Part shown: in pieces, positions 1-13,620 of the stretch
Layout: each line of letters begins with the position of its first letter
How positions within the stretch are numbered: the first letter of the stretch is position 1
Assembly: GCF_002078875.1 (NCBI RefSeq)
Contig: NC_034421.1
Span: 10,718,872-10,782,871 of the forward strand
Origin: Numida meleagris
Taxonomy: Eukaryota > Chordata > Aves > Galliformes > Numididae
Direction of reading: 5' to 3'
DNA: 64,000 nucleotides
The notes under the pieces: model-generated
What the model was told of the DNA's origin: nothing
Seen by the model: only the letters and a program-made list of their open reading frames with translations
Databases searched by the model: none
Translations under genes and position numbers: made by a program

Positions 1-3000
1 AACATGATGAGATTCTCAATGATGAGAATTTTGACAGACTTGAATATTGCCAAATTGTAAATTTCAGTTAAATTACTTGCTGGGGTGAGATTACTTAGAA
101 AAAGCAAAATCATGGACAGTGATTATTTATTCAGGTAGATTCTGACAGGGAATACAACCATCACATACTATACTTCCATCAACCCTTAAGTATCCTGCAG
201 GGAAGAGGATTTATTTTGACACAGATCTCAGAATACAAAAGAATAATTGAGGGTAGCCACAAGAGAAGCCAAAATTTCCTAAAAAGTCTAGAGAAAATCT
301 ATTGTTGCTGCAGGGGAAACTGAATGCTCATTAATTAGTGTTGCTGAAGAGCTATCAACACTACTGGAAAGAAATATTGGTTTTCCTGACACAGCTCGGT
401 TCAAAAGAGGTTTTCTGTAGTGCTGGAAACTAGAATCAGTATTCGTGACCAAATCTGAGCCCGGTCTGTCTGTCCATCTGGATTAACAATAGCCGGTATT
501 ACCCAGTCACGGTCCTCTGACTATTACTGATGTTGTCAATGTGCAGCAAGGTCCTTTTGCTGCTTCAGGAGAGCCCATCAGGTTTTCACAGGCAATGTTT
601 GTGCCATGTGATCCAAATGAACACAGGTATGTGCTTATGGAGCTAGCAGAGTTTTTTGTGAATGTGAATTCAGATTTAAATTTAAATACAAAAAAATGAT
701 AACAGATAAGGTTGATGATTTGGAGAGAAAGTGGGAACCCTGAACGTACAGACAACTTGAGAATATACTTCAAAGTGACAGCAGTTTAGGGTATCACTAC
801 ATCTTCCACTGATGACTGAAAAAGTGAAAACTTGGAATCACATCTAAAATGTCTGCACAATCAACTGTGACTGAAATCTTATTTGGCATCACGTTAGGGT
901 AATGTCACAATGGGAAAAATCATCACTTCAACTATGCACAGATATCCCCTCCAACTTGACAACTGAAGTTTTTAGGCCATCTAACTAACAAACTGCCCAA
1001 CAGCAAGCACAACAAAGTAATGGCACAATACAATGACAGACAGTACTTGCCAGTATAAGAAATAAGTAACATGGAATAGCAAGATACAAGGAATAGCAAC
1101 ACACACTTAAACGAAATGACAATATCATTTTCTTGTAATCTTTCTCTAACTTTGCTGGGAGAACACAGTGTAGACATGTTAATTTTATAAAATTCCGTGA
1201 CAGTTCATGTTAAACTATCCACCATTACCTTAGATTGATAATTGGCACTTACAAAGAAAATGAAATGTCTGAGAGACTCATTAAAAAATGTCAAATATCT
1301 GAGAAAACTCAGAGCAATGGTTGTTACCTAAATCACTGGGTAAGAGCTAAAAGGCTGTTTCCTTTTCAAATTCTAGAAGAGAGTAATGATCTCATATTAT
1401 ATTTTTAATGCAAAGGAAATGAAGAGGTTACTGTTAGACAACTTCAAGTCTTCCTTCCATCAGCTGACACTGGCAGCATTTTCAGTTAAGCCAGTAAAGT
1501 TTTATAGTATTTGTCAGTAAAGTTTACCTTACTTGGCTTTAGTTCTGCTTTTCTCATCTTTTCTCCTTCCTCCAGAAAACAGAAAATGGAGAGAAAATCT
1601 TATTTCTGCAGATATTCCCTTAATAATCTATTGAAAGAGAATCTCATCGAAAAGTCTTATTTGGAAATGTTCAAGTGATCTATTTTGACTGTAGCAGTTA
1701 TTTCCCTGTTTACAGTCTAAGCACATAGACCACACAGAAAGTAACAAAATTGCCCCTCCAACCAACTACAGAAACCCTTTTCTTTGACGTACTTTGGCAT
1801 TTGCATTCCCAGTGGCTGCTATATCTAGACATTTGAAGCTGCTTGAAAAAGCAAGAAGATTCTTTAATTAGTTAGTTACTAAATATCTGACAGAAGGAAG
1901 TTCCTGAGGAAAGGCCAACCATCTTGACCTATCACTCAACCCAGCCAAGCTCTGGAAAAAGTAAAAAAAGCTAACAACAAATAACATCTCCTTTGTCAAA
2001 ATGACTCTTGCTCGAGCTTTCATTGCTGAAAGGAGACTGAAGAATACTTATTAAAAGTATTCATTTTCCTAACTACACGGAATTGTAAAGAATAACTTCC
2101 CCAAACCAGCTACCGTGGAGAGAAGGAAGGGATGGAGACAGTTTAGCTTTAAGCACAGAAACATCTGGGACCAGATCATCCCGTGATATGAACTGGCCTC
2201 TTCTAAGGATGATCAGACAACTCTTTTCTATATCTGCTGAAGAGGATAGTTGTTTTCACTTGATGCTAAACTGCATATGAAGGAGCCCATTCAGTAAGAC
2301 AACCCTCTGCTGCAGTAGCGCTGCAAAATACTGGACACAAAATGGACAAGGTACAAGAAGAAGTTGTCAACTCTCTGACATACTGGATCACATCGCAATC
2401 ACTGTAATAAGAAGCAGTGGTTCAAACACAGACATTAAAACTAGCAAAAACTCTGTCTTCCTTGGTGTACAAATGAAATGACAGAACTTGATCTCTGCTC
2501 AACTTCTACATCCATGAATTTCTCAGTTTCTCTTGCTCTTAGATGATAAAAAGAATGTAATAAATTAATTATCTTACCTACTAAGGAACATCTTGTGAAT
2601 CTTGCTTGCTTCTCTTGATTGAAGTTGATCAAATAATTCAATGATGGATCAGAGATCTTCCACTGTCACACCCTCTACATTTCAGAAGCTTCATATTTTG
2701 GACTAAGTTGTTAGATCTTTGGCGTAACTGAGTTTAAAATGGCAGTCTGTCCTCTGAAAGCACAAAAGAAAAAGGAATTTTCATTTCTTAATGTAGTTAT
2801 TTGGGAAAACTGCTTAACTGGTCTAATGAAGCAGAAGAGTACATTAAATCTGCTACTAAGATATCAAGGTGAATATTTTGACTGATTTATTTATATTTGA
2901 GATTACAGAATTGACTTTTGAAAATATAGGTGAAAGGAAAAGAAGTAGGCTTGATATCTATGACAAACTTATTTCTGTCATGATTTACAGTTAATTTTCT

Positions 3001-5085
3001 TTTAAGTTTCTCATTGGTAAAGGGGATGGGAGATCGGAAAAAAAGACCTCATAGAACACTGGCCCAGCTTCCACAGATTTTCTCATTAAGAAATTTACTA
3101 GATCTTTTCTTAAGGTTCACTATCCAGTAATCACACATATTCACTACTATCTGTAGAGTATTGATATCTTTTAGGGGTCTGTGAAAATCCTGAAGTGTAA
3201 CATCTGCAAACAACACCAAGTACCCTCGCGCCTAGCTCTTGGAGCATCCGTTCCTTCACCAGACTAGAACAGTCTTCTAGGAAAAAGGCAGCGAACAGGA
3301 CAGCTCCACAGAAGGTTGGCCAGAAGCAGTGTAAGCTTGTATTGTAAGGTGTTCTAGGACCGAGCAAAACTACAGAGTATATTATCTCCATATTTCAGCC
3401 TTGACCTTATTGAACAGCTTTTAGCTCTATGAATAATCCTATTTCAATATTACAAGGTTGCATTTCTGAAGGTTGGTTATAAATTATACCTATAAATAAT
3501 CTCTCAAGCTACTGTTTGCAAATTCCTTGCGTTCAGATGGCCTGTCCTTAGACTACCAGTCTTAGACTCCAGTCCCTCATCTTTGCTATTAAACAACAAA
3601 TCCAAAACATTTAATAATGGCTATTTGAGTTTGTATCCATTTTGTGCATTTCCCATTGAAATTCCTCCTGCATTTAATGACAGCAGAATTTGCACAGATC
3701 AAGTGAACCATTAAGCTATTGTTCTGGATATCATATTTTTATTCTTTCTTTCATTAGACTGCACTCTTCAAGACATCAAGGACTTAAAGGAAAGGAAAAA
3801 CAAAAATGGGAATAGGTCAAAAATCTGTTATTTTCTTCCTTGTCACTGTGTAAAAAGAAGGAAAATGTAACAGGCTGCTTACTTAGAGACTTAATTAAAG
3901 CTTATGCTTTCTGAAAAAGAACTGCAATTAAAGCTCATGGTTTCCACAGTTCTCAAGACCAAGTTACTGGATTCTATTGCTGATGAAAATCTCCTGAACT
4001 TATTATATAGTAACGTTATAAAAATCAATGAGTTTTAAATAAGAGAGCTTACTCATCTGACAGGGCAAAGAAAAGGACTCAGTTCCTTTTTCCTTCCTTC
4101 CAAGTGCTAACAGCTTACTGTAATCACCCAAGTTAAAACAGGGAAACTGAAACAAAATGCTGCATGCTATCAAGGATGCGAAGAGTTTTTTCTCTTTATT
4201 TTTTTTCTTCTTTGACCCTGGTAATAAAGATGCATCTTTTTTTCCTTGCTGCAGCCTGAAACAAAATAGCTGATTCTCAGGTGGAAAAATAATTAGAAAC
4301 ATGGGAGGCTGAGTGAATTTTGAGATATTGAGAAAAATGTAGTTTGAACTGTCAGGTTTACTCGCTTACCCAGAGGAACTACAATGCAACAAGGAAATAA
4401 AACCTTCTTAGAACTTACAGCTTTCATCAGTCTATTCCCTCTGGCTGATTTTTTCCCCAAATCTCTCTTTTCCCAGTGGCTCCTATTAGAAACACAAATA
4501 GTTTGCCTCTCTGCTTAGTGACAAATGTCATGTTACTTTAGGGTTTTTTTTAAAATACTATTAAATTATTATACTTCTTCTAATACAAGGATACAAAGAC
4601 TATGCAACATGTTCAGTCAAATATGCTTTGTTTTGCAAAGGATTTTCAAAGGAAACCAAAAGCACTGAAGTTCAACTTCAGCCTGTTAGGTCAAAGAGCG
4701 TTGCCCTCTCTTTGGCACCCGACCTGCACAGCTACAATACCTGCCAACAGGACCAGTACTATCTCTCTGTGTACATTTACAACAGCTATGGATTAGTATA
4801 GTGAATGCTTACAGTCTTTCTTGTAATCATTGTGACCAGATCATGAAAAATTAATGGATAGAAACTGATTCCTTACTTCGCAATTAAAAAGATAAGGACA
4901 ATCAGTATCCAGTGCCTCAGCAGGCCCCAAATCTTTCATTGATCATTACATTTTCCTTTCCCTCAGAAAACACTTTTTCCTCTCATCACTTAAGTGCTTT
5001 TTGGGCAGAAAAATGCGTACAGAATAAATCTCTTCATACTCTTGCTACAGCAAGTGTTACATTTGCCCAATCATCTCATGCTGCC
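1..5085. other. AT-rich single-copy non-coding stretch
   Basis: No recognisable gene, RNA gene or repeat family is visible. Open frames on both strands are short (under about 100 codons), overlap one another and show no domain or splice-flanked coding pattern. The only local structure is at the left edge: ATTCTCA at 12-18 and TGAGAAT at 23-29 form a 7-bp hairpin with a 4-base loop, and the motif ATGATGAGA occurs twice nearby. I see nothing that assigns a function. Intron or intergenic DNA is the most likely reading. Confidence 0.6.
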
Positions 5086-5715
5086 ATCCCACTCCAACGG
5101 AAACCAGACCGGCATCACCGGCAGCTCCAGGCCTTCCAGATGAGTCCTTCGTTAACCTCTAGGCACAAAGCACCAGCTCCGTGAGCTGGAGGGGTGCCAC
5201 GTGCTGATTCAGCTGAGGCTCCTGACAATGTGCAGCAGGGCTGAGCTGGACCAGCTCCAGCTGCAGGCTCTGGACAGCCTCCTCCTGTTTCAAGCTATGG
5301 GGTGGTGGGGCACCGCACCTCTCCAACAAATGCGTCCGCTCCTTTGTTCTGCTGCCTACACTCAACAGACACCGTGCTCACCAAAATGCTTCTGTCTGAC
5401 GGTCAGTTTTGCTTCTCTCACCTCAGCACCTATGGCACAAGGCTTCTCACCTCGTCTGTTTCCCCTTCCAGGGCATGCACATGCGCCCCTTGTGTCCCTA
5501 GGCCTCAGCACCCTGAGCAAGACAAGCAGCTTACAGTGCTCTCCCTCAGGGGCTGCCTCCCCATCACTTTCCAAGTCTCCTCCCCTGCCAACTTTCCCTT
5601 GGGGCTCTAGGTGCTTCTGACTGCAAATCCCAGATTGCAGGAAGCACATGGATGTCAGTGCTGCACCCAGACACTGCCACAACATGCACAGAGGCTCTGA
5701 GAAATAAAAAAAAAA
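5086..5715 (+). other. GC-richer patch ending in AATAAA and an A run; possible transcript end or retrocopy
   Basis: This patch is clearly richer in G+C than its surroundings. It holds several overlapping open frames on both strands; the longest on the plus strand is 5201-5620, 139 codons. None resembles a protein family I know. A polypyrimidine-AG near 5470 (ttccccttccag) looks like a splice acceptor. The patch ends with AATAAA at 5703-5708 running into about ten A residues. That could be the 3' end of a non-coding transcript, a degraded processed retrocopy, or chance in GC-rich DNA. I cannot separate these from sequence alone. Confidence 0.25.
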
Positions 5716-8700
5716 CCCGAAAGGGTAAGCACAGCATTGTCGTGGAAGTTGGAGCTGTATTTCTATTTTTCAGATATCAGCTATATTACGAATTGATATT
5801 TTGAGACTATACTGCAGTTTGTGTGAACGATTTAGCAATCTAATTCATTGATATGCTTTCCATCAAACGCTAAAATCACTGGGCTTCTTCAAGAAAAAAA
5901 AGTGAATTCAAATTCCATGCAAAAGAAAGAAGAGCGGGGTGATTTCGCAAATCTCAATTTCAACTAAAGAAATTAAAAGCGAGTGAAAAATTGCGATGGC
6001 CATGGTCTTCCACTGAAAGCCACAGTTCTGAAGCCTGCACAGAAAAAAACAAGCCAAAGCTGCAGAGAGACTGCTTACTGAGGAGAGTGTTTGGCAACTA
6101 AATCACCCAAACTTACATAAAAAAAACAACCACTCAACAGAAAAATCATAAGGGCGTGGAAAGTCACCTTCACTGCCTCATTTCTGCAGAGTAAAGGAAT
6201 CCAAAGTGAGAGGCCTCAGCAAGCTGAAGTCTACTGGAAGAACAAGGAGAAAACACGTCATGGAGAGACTGCAGGTAGCCTTCCTACCAGAACAACTTGG
6301 GAAAGTAATTACAGAGAGATTCATGTCTTGGCAGACAGCAGAATGGTTTTAACAGGGACGTCACAAGTGGATTTCCAGGCACAATGATAAGCTTCAATTC
6401 TTTTCACAGTAGCAGAAGTGAAAGTGTAAATGACTTTCCCTAACTATTTACTGCTACATTTAAAATAAGATTAAAAGGAGCAGAGGACATGAGAAGCATC
6501 AGGGCAAACCAGTAAGCTACTCAGAGCACAAACTCCACACTACATGGAGGAGAACTAGGGGAAACACATTTAAGAACAAACTTATTCAAAAGCTATTTAA
6601 ACAGCCAATCACTGTTAAATTGTGCAGAGGAGGCAATATGCTTTAGAGGGAGTGCAAACCAGAAGAGATTGACTTCTTCAAATTCATAGCCGTGGTGAAG
6701 CAATCAAATACTCCAATGCCAACGCTCCCCTCGGAGACAAGACAACCTGGGGCCATACGACCTCAACCTCTGATATGCACAGGGAAAATCTAATGAGAGA
6801 TTTGCTATAGGAACTGATGTCTTGAAGTGACAAATTACAAGCTTCACTGACCTCTCGTGAAGGGGAAGTTTCAAACTTTCATCAACACAATTGAGGAACT
6901 GAGACAGGCACGTGCAAAGAAAGGAAAATTGACTCTAAGCAGAAACATTCACAGTTGCTGATAAAACCAACTTTAATTCCACATTCTTGTTAGTCAGAAG
7001 TGAAATGGCAGTGAAGGAACACAAAATACAGAAACACTGAAACACAAGAAGGCGAAATCTTTGGCTGGGTAATTGATTTACTGCCCCCCAAATCAGCACT
7101 GCTTGAGAAGAGATGCTGTGAGGATTTAGTCATTGCTAGGCTCAGTCAGAACCAGGAAGTTCCCAAGCGTTCACAATCAAAATAAATTAAATTAGATTAA
7201 ACTCTTCCAAGCTTCTGGAACTACCAAAAAGGCTTACTTTGGATTTTGACTACAGGGTAAATCATGGGTACAGTGCAAAACAGAAAGCTTATCTTTCAAA
7301 GCTTGTATCTCTGTAATTGCCAGAACGTTAACTGTGGGAGATTGCAGTACTGCAAACACGTTAGTTAATATTTCCAAGTGGCAAAGATTTCACCCCAGAT
7401 TTCCAGCTCCATATCTTACGCAGTTAATAGGTTTCACGCTGATTATTAAGCTGAACAATACAGAATATCATGCTGTTGGCAAAAAAACATTATCATTAAT
7501 AAGATTATATATTTGCCTCTAAGAAGGAAGAAACCACTCTGGGCAATTGATCTATGCCTTCAGAAGACTAATAATGTGAAAAGTGAAGTGATTTGTCCCA
7601 TCAGCCCTCACTTCCTATTCTAGGAGCAAAAAAAAAAGATTTCTACGTCCTAAAAAACTGTACAGAACTTTCAGAAGCTCTTTTGCTAGATCAGAGCCCG
7701 ATACCCAAGCCAGTCACTTACAGCTCTCTTCTTCAAACCCAGTGATTTGTGGTGTTCTACTTGAGATCCTTCCTACTCAAGGTCCAGCTTTTCTAAACAA
7801 GCTGACAGTGCATGTGCCAAGAATCGAGCTTTTCTGGAATGCCAAGTTGGGAACCTGAATGCGCAGACACCTGCAGTCACTAGCAGAGCTTAAAAAGTAT
7901 AAGCATAATTCCCAACACTCACACATTCTCTCTCTCAACAAAGCTTGCAAATGAGAATAAATCACACCTCACAGAAAGCCTTAAATGACAGAATTTGGCT
8001 CCGCTGCATACAATTCTTCACTGAAACGTTACTCCATGTCACTTTTTATTGCCCTGCATGCATGCCAATGTGTACAAGATTAGTGCTGCTGCCGCAGATG
8101 AGGAGATGAACTACCACTGCTCCTAGGCTTGCATCCTCTTAAAAACATCATTGGTAGTATGAAATCCAATTAAAGAGCAATACCTTTTTTTTTTTTCTTT
8201 TTCAGAAAAAGGAGAAGCAGCCAAACTCAAAATGATGCCAAAGGTAGAAGAGACCTAGAAAAAGAAGTGCTTTACAGCGCAACGTAACAACAAACAAAGC
8301 TTCAAGAAAGGAAAACACCTTGGTGGTAGAATGATTAAAAAGAGTTCACACTATAATTCAGAAACAAAAACTGGAGGCAAAGCAGACTCAGGTGTTCTCA
8401 ACGTACTCCCAAACAGACCAACAGCATTAACAATCAATACTCTTTAGGTATGTTAAAGCTTCACCTTCTAGCTAAGAGAAATCCAATGGTTGCTCCTATA
8501 TTTGTAAGTGGAATTTTGACAGCAGAGCAGATACATCTTCATCAGCACTCTATGTCTGCCTGCCCCCTCACTTCAGTTCTTATTGTCATTTTGCAATATA
8601 TTAATGATCCAAATCATCGAGTGATTCCAGTTAGGCAGCAAGAGCTTCTGTGAAGTAGGCAGCACTCCTCATAATGATAGATTGCAGGAATAATGGCCTC

Positions 8701-9459
8701 TTTACTGAAAGCTAAACATCAGGAAACTGGCTTAGAAATGTCAAAAGAGGAGGGGCTGAAGATCATAGGCAAGTGCCTTATTAGGAAAAACAGAATCTAA
8801 TATTCAAGAGGGGAACATGATTTTGAATTCACTTCTGCAAGGCTACCTGTGCGTTAGACAATGCTCATCTCAGCATCAGGCATTGGATGATGCTAGGACA
8901 GTGATTTCTCCATGATGACCTGGACATGACCAATCCCATGTCTTTCTCTGTAGGACTGAAGCTGTAATGAAACAGGTACTTGCAGCTGGAAGGTGCTGAC
9001 ATCAAGCTCACAGCAGTGGGGAAGCTCTACCATCATCACCACGGCACAGACTGAAGTACTCTGGTTGTACTTTTATACGCTGGATTTTCCCAGAAGATGC
9101 CACTGCTATTCCACAGCTTTAACCAGTGAAGCTGTCACAGTGGTGGGCTGTGGTGTCTTGGAGCCAAACACGTGACTGGAGCTGGCAAACACAGACCTTG
9201 TGCTCCTGACTCACAGGGTGCATACGCATCACTGAAAGAAGGCAAGAAATTGCAAAAAACACTTGAGCATGGTAGTGCCTGGCTCTGTTCTTACTCAAAT
9301 ACTCAAGTAAGCTAATAAAGGGGGTTGTTCACATATTTGAGGGAATTCCACGGGTTCAGAAGGGTCAGTGACCATCCTAGGTTTCGCACATTGAGGCCAG
9401 TCTGAAACTCACAGAGTTAAATATAAATAGCTTCATGCCCAGGCCAATTAAACCAAACA
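5716..9459. other. Non-coding stretch, no gene seen
   Basis: AT-rich DNA with only short, unrecognised open frames. A T12 run at 8185-8196 followed by CTTTTTCAG resembles a splice acceptor, but the sequence after it meets a stop in frame within about 12 codons, so I do not call an exon. No repeat family was recognised. Confidence 0.55.
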
Positions 9460-10470
9460 CTGCTTTTCTCCCCTCCTCTCCCATTCTCCTTCCATTTTAT
9501 CTCTTTGGACTGACTGGAGAACTGACTGAATCTTATCCCTTTCAACTGCCCTGTGAAACTCTCTAATTAGCTTTCTGCTCCTCTGATTAGTGAAAGCAAT
9601 ACAGTGGCTATGATTATATTTCCAAGTGCTCTACAAATTTTCTGACGATAAACTAGACAGACAAAATCCATGAATACACAGACAACCTGTAAAGTCTAAT
9701 GCTTCCATGAATTAGTCTATCTGAATAAGAAAAATGCCATTAATGCGGATAAGCCCCTTCAACTTTCCCCATTAATGGCTGGTCTTAATTCACAGGTGCC
9801 TTTTTAATCTCTACTGAATTCCTCCAGAATCTAATGAATGCATGTAATAATAATAGCAACTAAGAATTTAATCCTGATTCTGAACTTTCTTAAATTAGAC
9901 CTTTGTCATTAAGAGATTACAGGATAGTGAATGACAGTTAATCAATGTTTTTAATTTGCCCCCATTATTTATTTGATACAGTTTCTCGCACAGTGGCTAT
10001 AAATCTTCCCCCCTAAGCAAGCTTGGCCACTAGGAGCAATGATGAAATACTGAGTGAAAAAATACTAGATTTGATGATCCTATTAAGTGTGGGTTAAAGT
10101 ATAATTAATCTCTCTGCATGTGAACAAACCTTTCAAACCAATACATATATGCACATATGTAATTCATACATAGCCAGACACTTCATATAAGATTTATTGT
10201 GCTTCATTTTTTGTCTCTGTTAACTCTTAGCACTATCAGTCAAGATTTCCCAGCACTTACCACAGCATTAGCCCTAAGCATCGGGAAATCACATTTCTTG
10301 GTGCCAAGGCTTTAAAAAGATTCTAATTCAGCTATTAAACTGGAGGCAGCGTGTGCCAGCCCCACAGCACATTCACCCATTAATTCTGTCCCCTGGAAAA
10401 ATGACTGCCTCTTGCACCAGCCTGATAAAATGAGGAAACGTGCCGATTATGTCTGTGGCAGCTATCCTTG
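9460..10470. promoter_or_regulatory. Candidate conserved non-coding element, homeodomain-site rich
   Basis: About 1 kb with the look of a vertebrate developmental enhancer. It is AT-rich but not low-complexity, has no repeat signature, and has no long open frame in its core. It is crowded with TAAT/ATTA cores: CTAATTAG near 9562, GATTAG near 9585, GCCATTAATGC near 9736, the palindrome CCATTAATGG at 9769-9778, CATTAAG near 9908, GTTAATCAAT near 9938 and ATAATTAATC near 10101. Homeodomain proteins (for example LHX, DLX and POU classes) are known to bind such cores. That the block is conserved or acts as an enhancer is inference only. Simple AT-richness could create some of the sites. Confidence 0.4.
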
Positions 10471-13439
10471 ACCCAACCAACAGTGACAGTCATCAAGCCG
10501 CAGTACCTAGAGCGCTGCAAGCTGTGTGAGCTAACCCAAGACATCATTAATTCTAAACACCAGAGCTTTCGTCCAGATACTGGAGTTCAGAGAAGCTTAA
10601 AAACAAATCCCTTTGGTGGGATGAAATTCTGTATGCTGTTCATATTAACTTTACAGACAGTATTTGGAACTTATTTCTCCAGCTGGACAGGTCAAATTAG
10701 AGAATCAAAGTGCCAGTGTCCTTCCCTGGATCGCTCAGGATCAATTAATAACGTTGCATGGACAGAAGTCAAACTGACGGAGAGTCAGGCTGGTTTTTGT
10801 TTTATTTTGAACACAGCAGGGTGGAGGGGGACAAAGGAGTTGTGAATGCCATTGACTGAGTCTGACTTCTCCAGCCAGGATCTGCAAGTACACACATGTT
10901 CAGCAGAGGGAAACTTTATAAACATGACATTTCATAGGGAAAAAACTAACATAGTATTACAAGAGCCCTTACAACCTAATCCTATCAAGTCTTCAGGGAG
11001 ACATCCATAATTCACAGAGGGCCTGGGTTCTGGAATTTTGGAAAGCTATTCTGTAAGTGAAAATCTTGAAGGTGTCCCATAAGATTGCAATAAGTAAGTA
11101 TATCTTGTAGCTTAATGAAGAACTTCATCTCCGAAAGAGCTGACGTATTTGATGCTGTTCTGGACACAGTGCAGCATTATTCTTAGCTGGAAGACGGTAG
11201 CTTAAATATTGCCATCCATCTGCAAACATCACCCAAATAAAGACACCTCTCTGCTTTCACAGTCCAAGTGCTGCCTCTGCCAACACAGGAGCGGAGGCCC
11301 CTAAAGTGAGCATCTTTCTTCTCTCCTCTCTTGTTTCAAAGGGGCAGGATTTGGCTGGAGCAGTCACACAATTGGCACTATTTCCACTTTCACATCTGAC
11401 CACAGACCCCAAACATCCAGAAATGTGAGATCTTCGTATGACCATCATGGAAGCGACAAGCGTTTTGGAAATGAAATTTGTTACTTTGCGATGTGCTGCC
11501 CTGAAAATTCTTCTTTGTGCCTCTGCTCAACACACACAAACACAAAAAGACAGAAATATACATTTTAAAATGGAGGTAGGCAAATGGTATCTCATAGATG
11601 AAATACCACAGGAGTGCACTATACCCTTTTCTCCCAGTTACTGCTTTGAAAGGTAGCTGGCAAACATGCTAAAGCTCAAACAGGATGGACCTCCAAGTGT
11701 TCGCTAGTAGTTGCACCTCCTCAGCCTCCTTTTAGGCATAAAGAAAGTATCTGGATCTCTAGTAGGTCTCAGTACATTTGGTTTGACAGACTTCTCCTAA
11801 AAAAAAAACAGCAAATGCTAGGGACTAAATAGTAATAAAGTCCTAGGGCGAAATTTCAGACCACCCAGGGCCAACTGGGTACATCACTAGTTTCATATTT
11901 GACTTCTTATTTCAAAAAAATACATCTTGAATGATAAAATCTGTGGCCAGTTGGGCTGGGAATAGGTCCAAGGAGATAATACAGAAACATCATAGCCTAA
12001 GCCAGACAAATCCTTTGAAAAATTGCAGCCAATGATTTATTTGTGGAGCGCTGCTTTCCAGTAATAACAATTTTAGTTTTGGATAGTCTTGAAATGCTAT
12101 TCACATTTATGCCCATTTTTCAAAGTAGAAGAACTTGTGTTGCCTTAGCAATATAATTTAATGTTGTGTTATTATAATACTTTCTGCATTCATATTTATT
12201 TGTCCACAGCAGCAGACCTAAGCAATTTTTGCATGCTCACTCTCCTTTTAAGAAATTTTACTAGTTAATAAATAAAGCTTAGCCTGGTTGCAGAGGTCCA
12301 TCCCCCAATAGTTACTATTCTCTTTCTGACTCACAGACCAGCTGCAATGAAAACAATGCCCTCTCGTTCCTCTTAGCACTTAAAAAGGTTTATAGATCTC
12401 CAGCCTCCTACAACTCAGCAGAAAACTGCTCGCACTTGACAGTCTTCAGAAATCAGCATTGTTTCCATCCTCACTAAAACTGTCAGCCACACAAGGTCAG
12501 GAAATGAGGAGAGCTGATGCCACCTGAATCATTACTACCTCTGCGAGACCTCTCTCCACACTCCTGTCTTCCAGAGAAAGCTGGTATACCCAAGAGTGTA
12601 AGTCTTTGAAGTTTTTTAAAACTGTCATAAAATAGTTTCTGGAAACTGTTTGGAGAACTACAAAGAAGTCAAAGCTTTCGAACTGTAAACTCATGAATAC
12701 TTCCTTACCACAGTTGTCAAACTGCAATAGTGTTTTGCAGGGGTTCGTGAATATGAGCACCTCTGCTGTAGCCTCTACTCTAATAGGTTATTTCTTTAGA
12801 TATGATCCTACAAGGACAGCAATAATGAATCCTTTCAAACTATCAAGACTGCATCTACTCTCATGCCACTTAAAGTCACCATGTAAATCTGTAAGACAGC
12901 TCAGAAGAAACAGTTTGCTTCTGAATACCGTGATATGTGCTCATAAAAACAATGTCCAAAAGATAAGAGGAAAATAAATTCCATCATATGCCTTTGAGAC
13001 ATTGTTTGTCTGTTTTATTCCATTTAAAAATCATAAAAGCCGTGCATGACAGAATATAAGTAGAAGGCTTTTAGTGAGCAGAGGTGACTTTCTCTGAAGT
13101 CTGTAAGTAGTTGGGAAGACCTCATGGATAGTAATGCTAGTTCCATGATAACGAGGCAGTTGTAATTAAATTGATACTTGCTTACTGCATACCTTCATAC
13201 ATAAGAAACTGTACATCACAAAATTCAGTTTGGGGTCATATCCACAACATCCTGGACATATAAGTACAATGTGTGTATGCATTACGCTTGCCCCCGTCCT
13301 ACCAAAGGCACCATTATTCACCTTAACTCCTACTCTTATCCTCACCGTCATCAGGTTATACTTCTGAGATGGGAAAATTGCTTTCCATTTCACGGTCAGA
13401 GCTGGCACTGCTGTTGGCGTGCTCACTTGTCAAGTACAC
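10471..13439. other. Non-coding stretch, no gene seen
   Basis: The longest plus-strand frame is 10468-10845 (125 codons). It has no recognisable domain or splice context and is best explained as chance. No repeat family was recognised. Confidence 0.5.
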
Positions 13440-13620
13440 ACCTTCCAGTTAATGTGGTAACGGGGAATATAAAGCCCTGGCTGGTGTCAGTCGGTGTGAC
13501 CACACTGGCATCAGCGCGGTTTGAGCAGCGAGCTGCAGGCAGAGGCGAGTTCCTTGTGTGGAGGGGAAGGCTGCCCGGCTGCCATCTCTGAGCTCTCTGA
13601 GACCAAGTCTCAGTTTATAC
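13440..13620 (+). promoter_or_regulatory. Weak candidate promoter: TATAAAG in a GC-richer patch
   Basis: TATAAAG lies at 13468-13474 and a GC-richer stretch with several CpG dinucleotides follows it (around 13490-13590). This arrangement is compatible with a TATA-type core promoter firing rightward near 13495-13500. No transcript, open frame or splice donor with recognisable content follows, and TATAAAG is frequent by chance. I list it only because the AT/GC transition is sharp here. Confidence 0.15.

Noticed and set aside
1..40. ATGATGA boxes and a small hairpin, considered as a C/D snoRNA
   Set aside because: No matching D box and terminal stem at the right distance, and the window edge cuts the context.
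8185..8240. Poly-T plus CAG, considered as a splice acceptor
   Set aside because: The downstream sequence hits a stop in the phase read within about 12 codons and no donor is evident. The T run alone explains the score.
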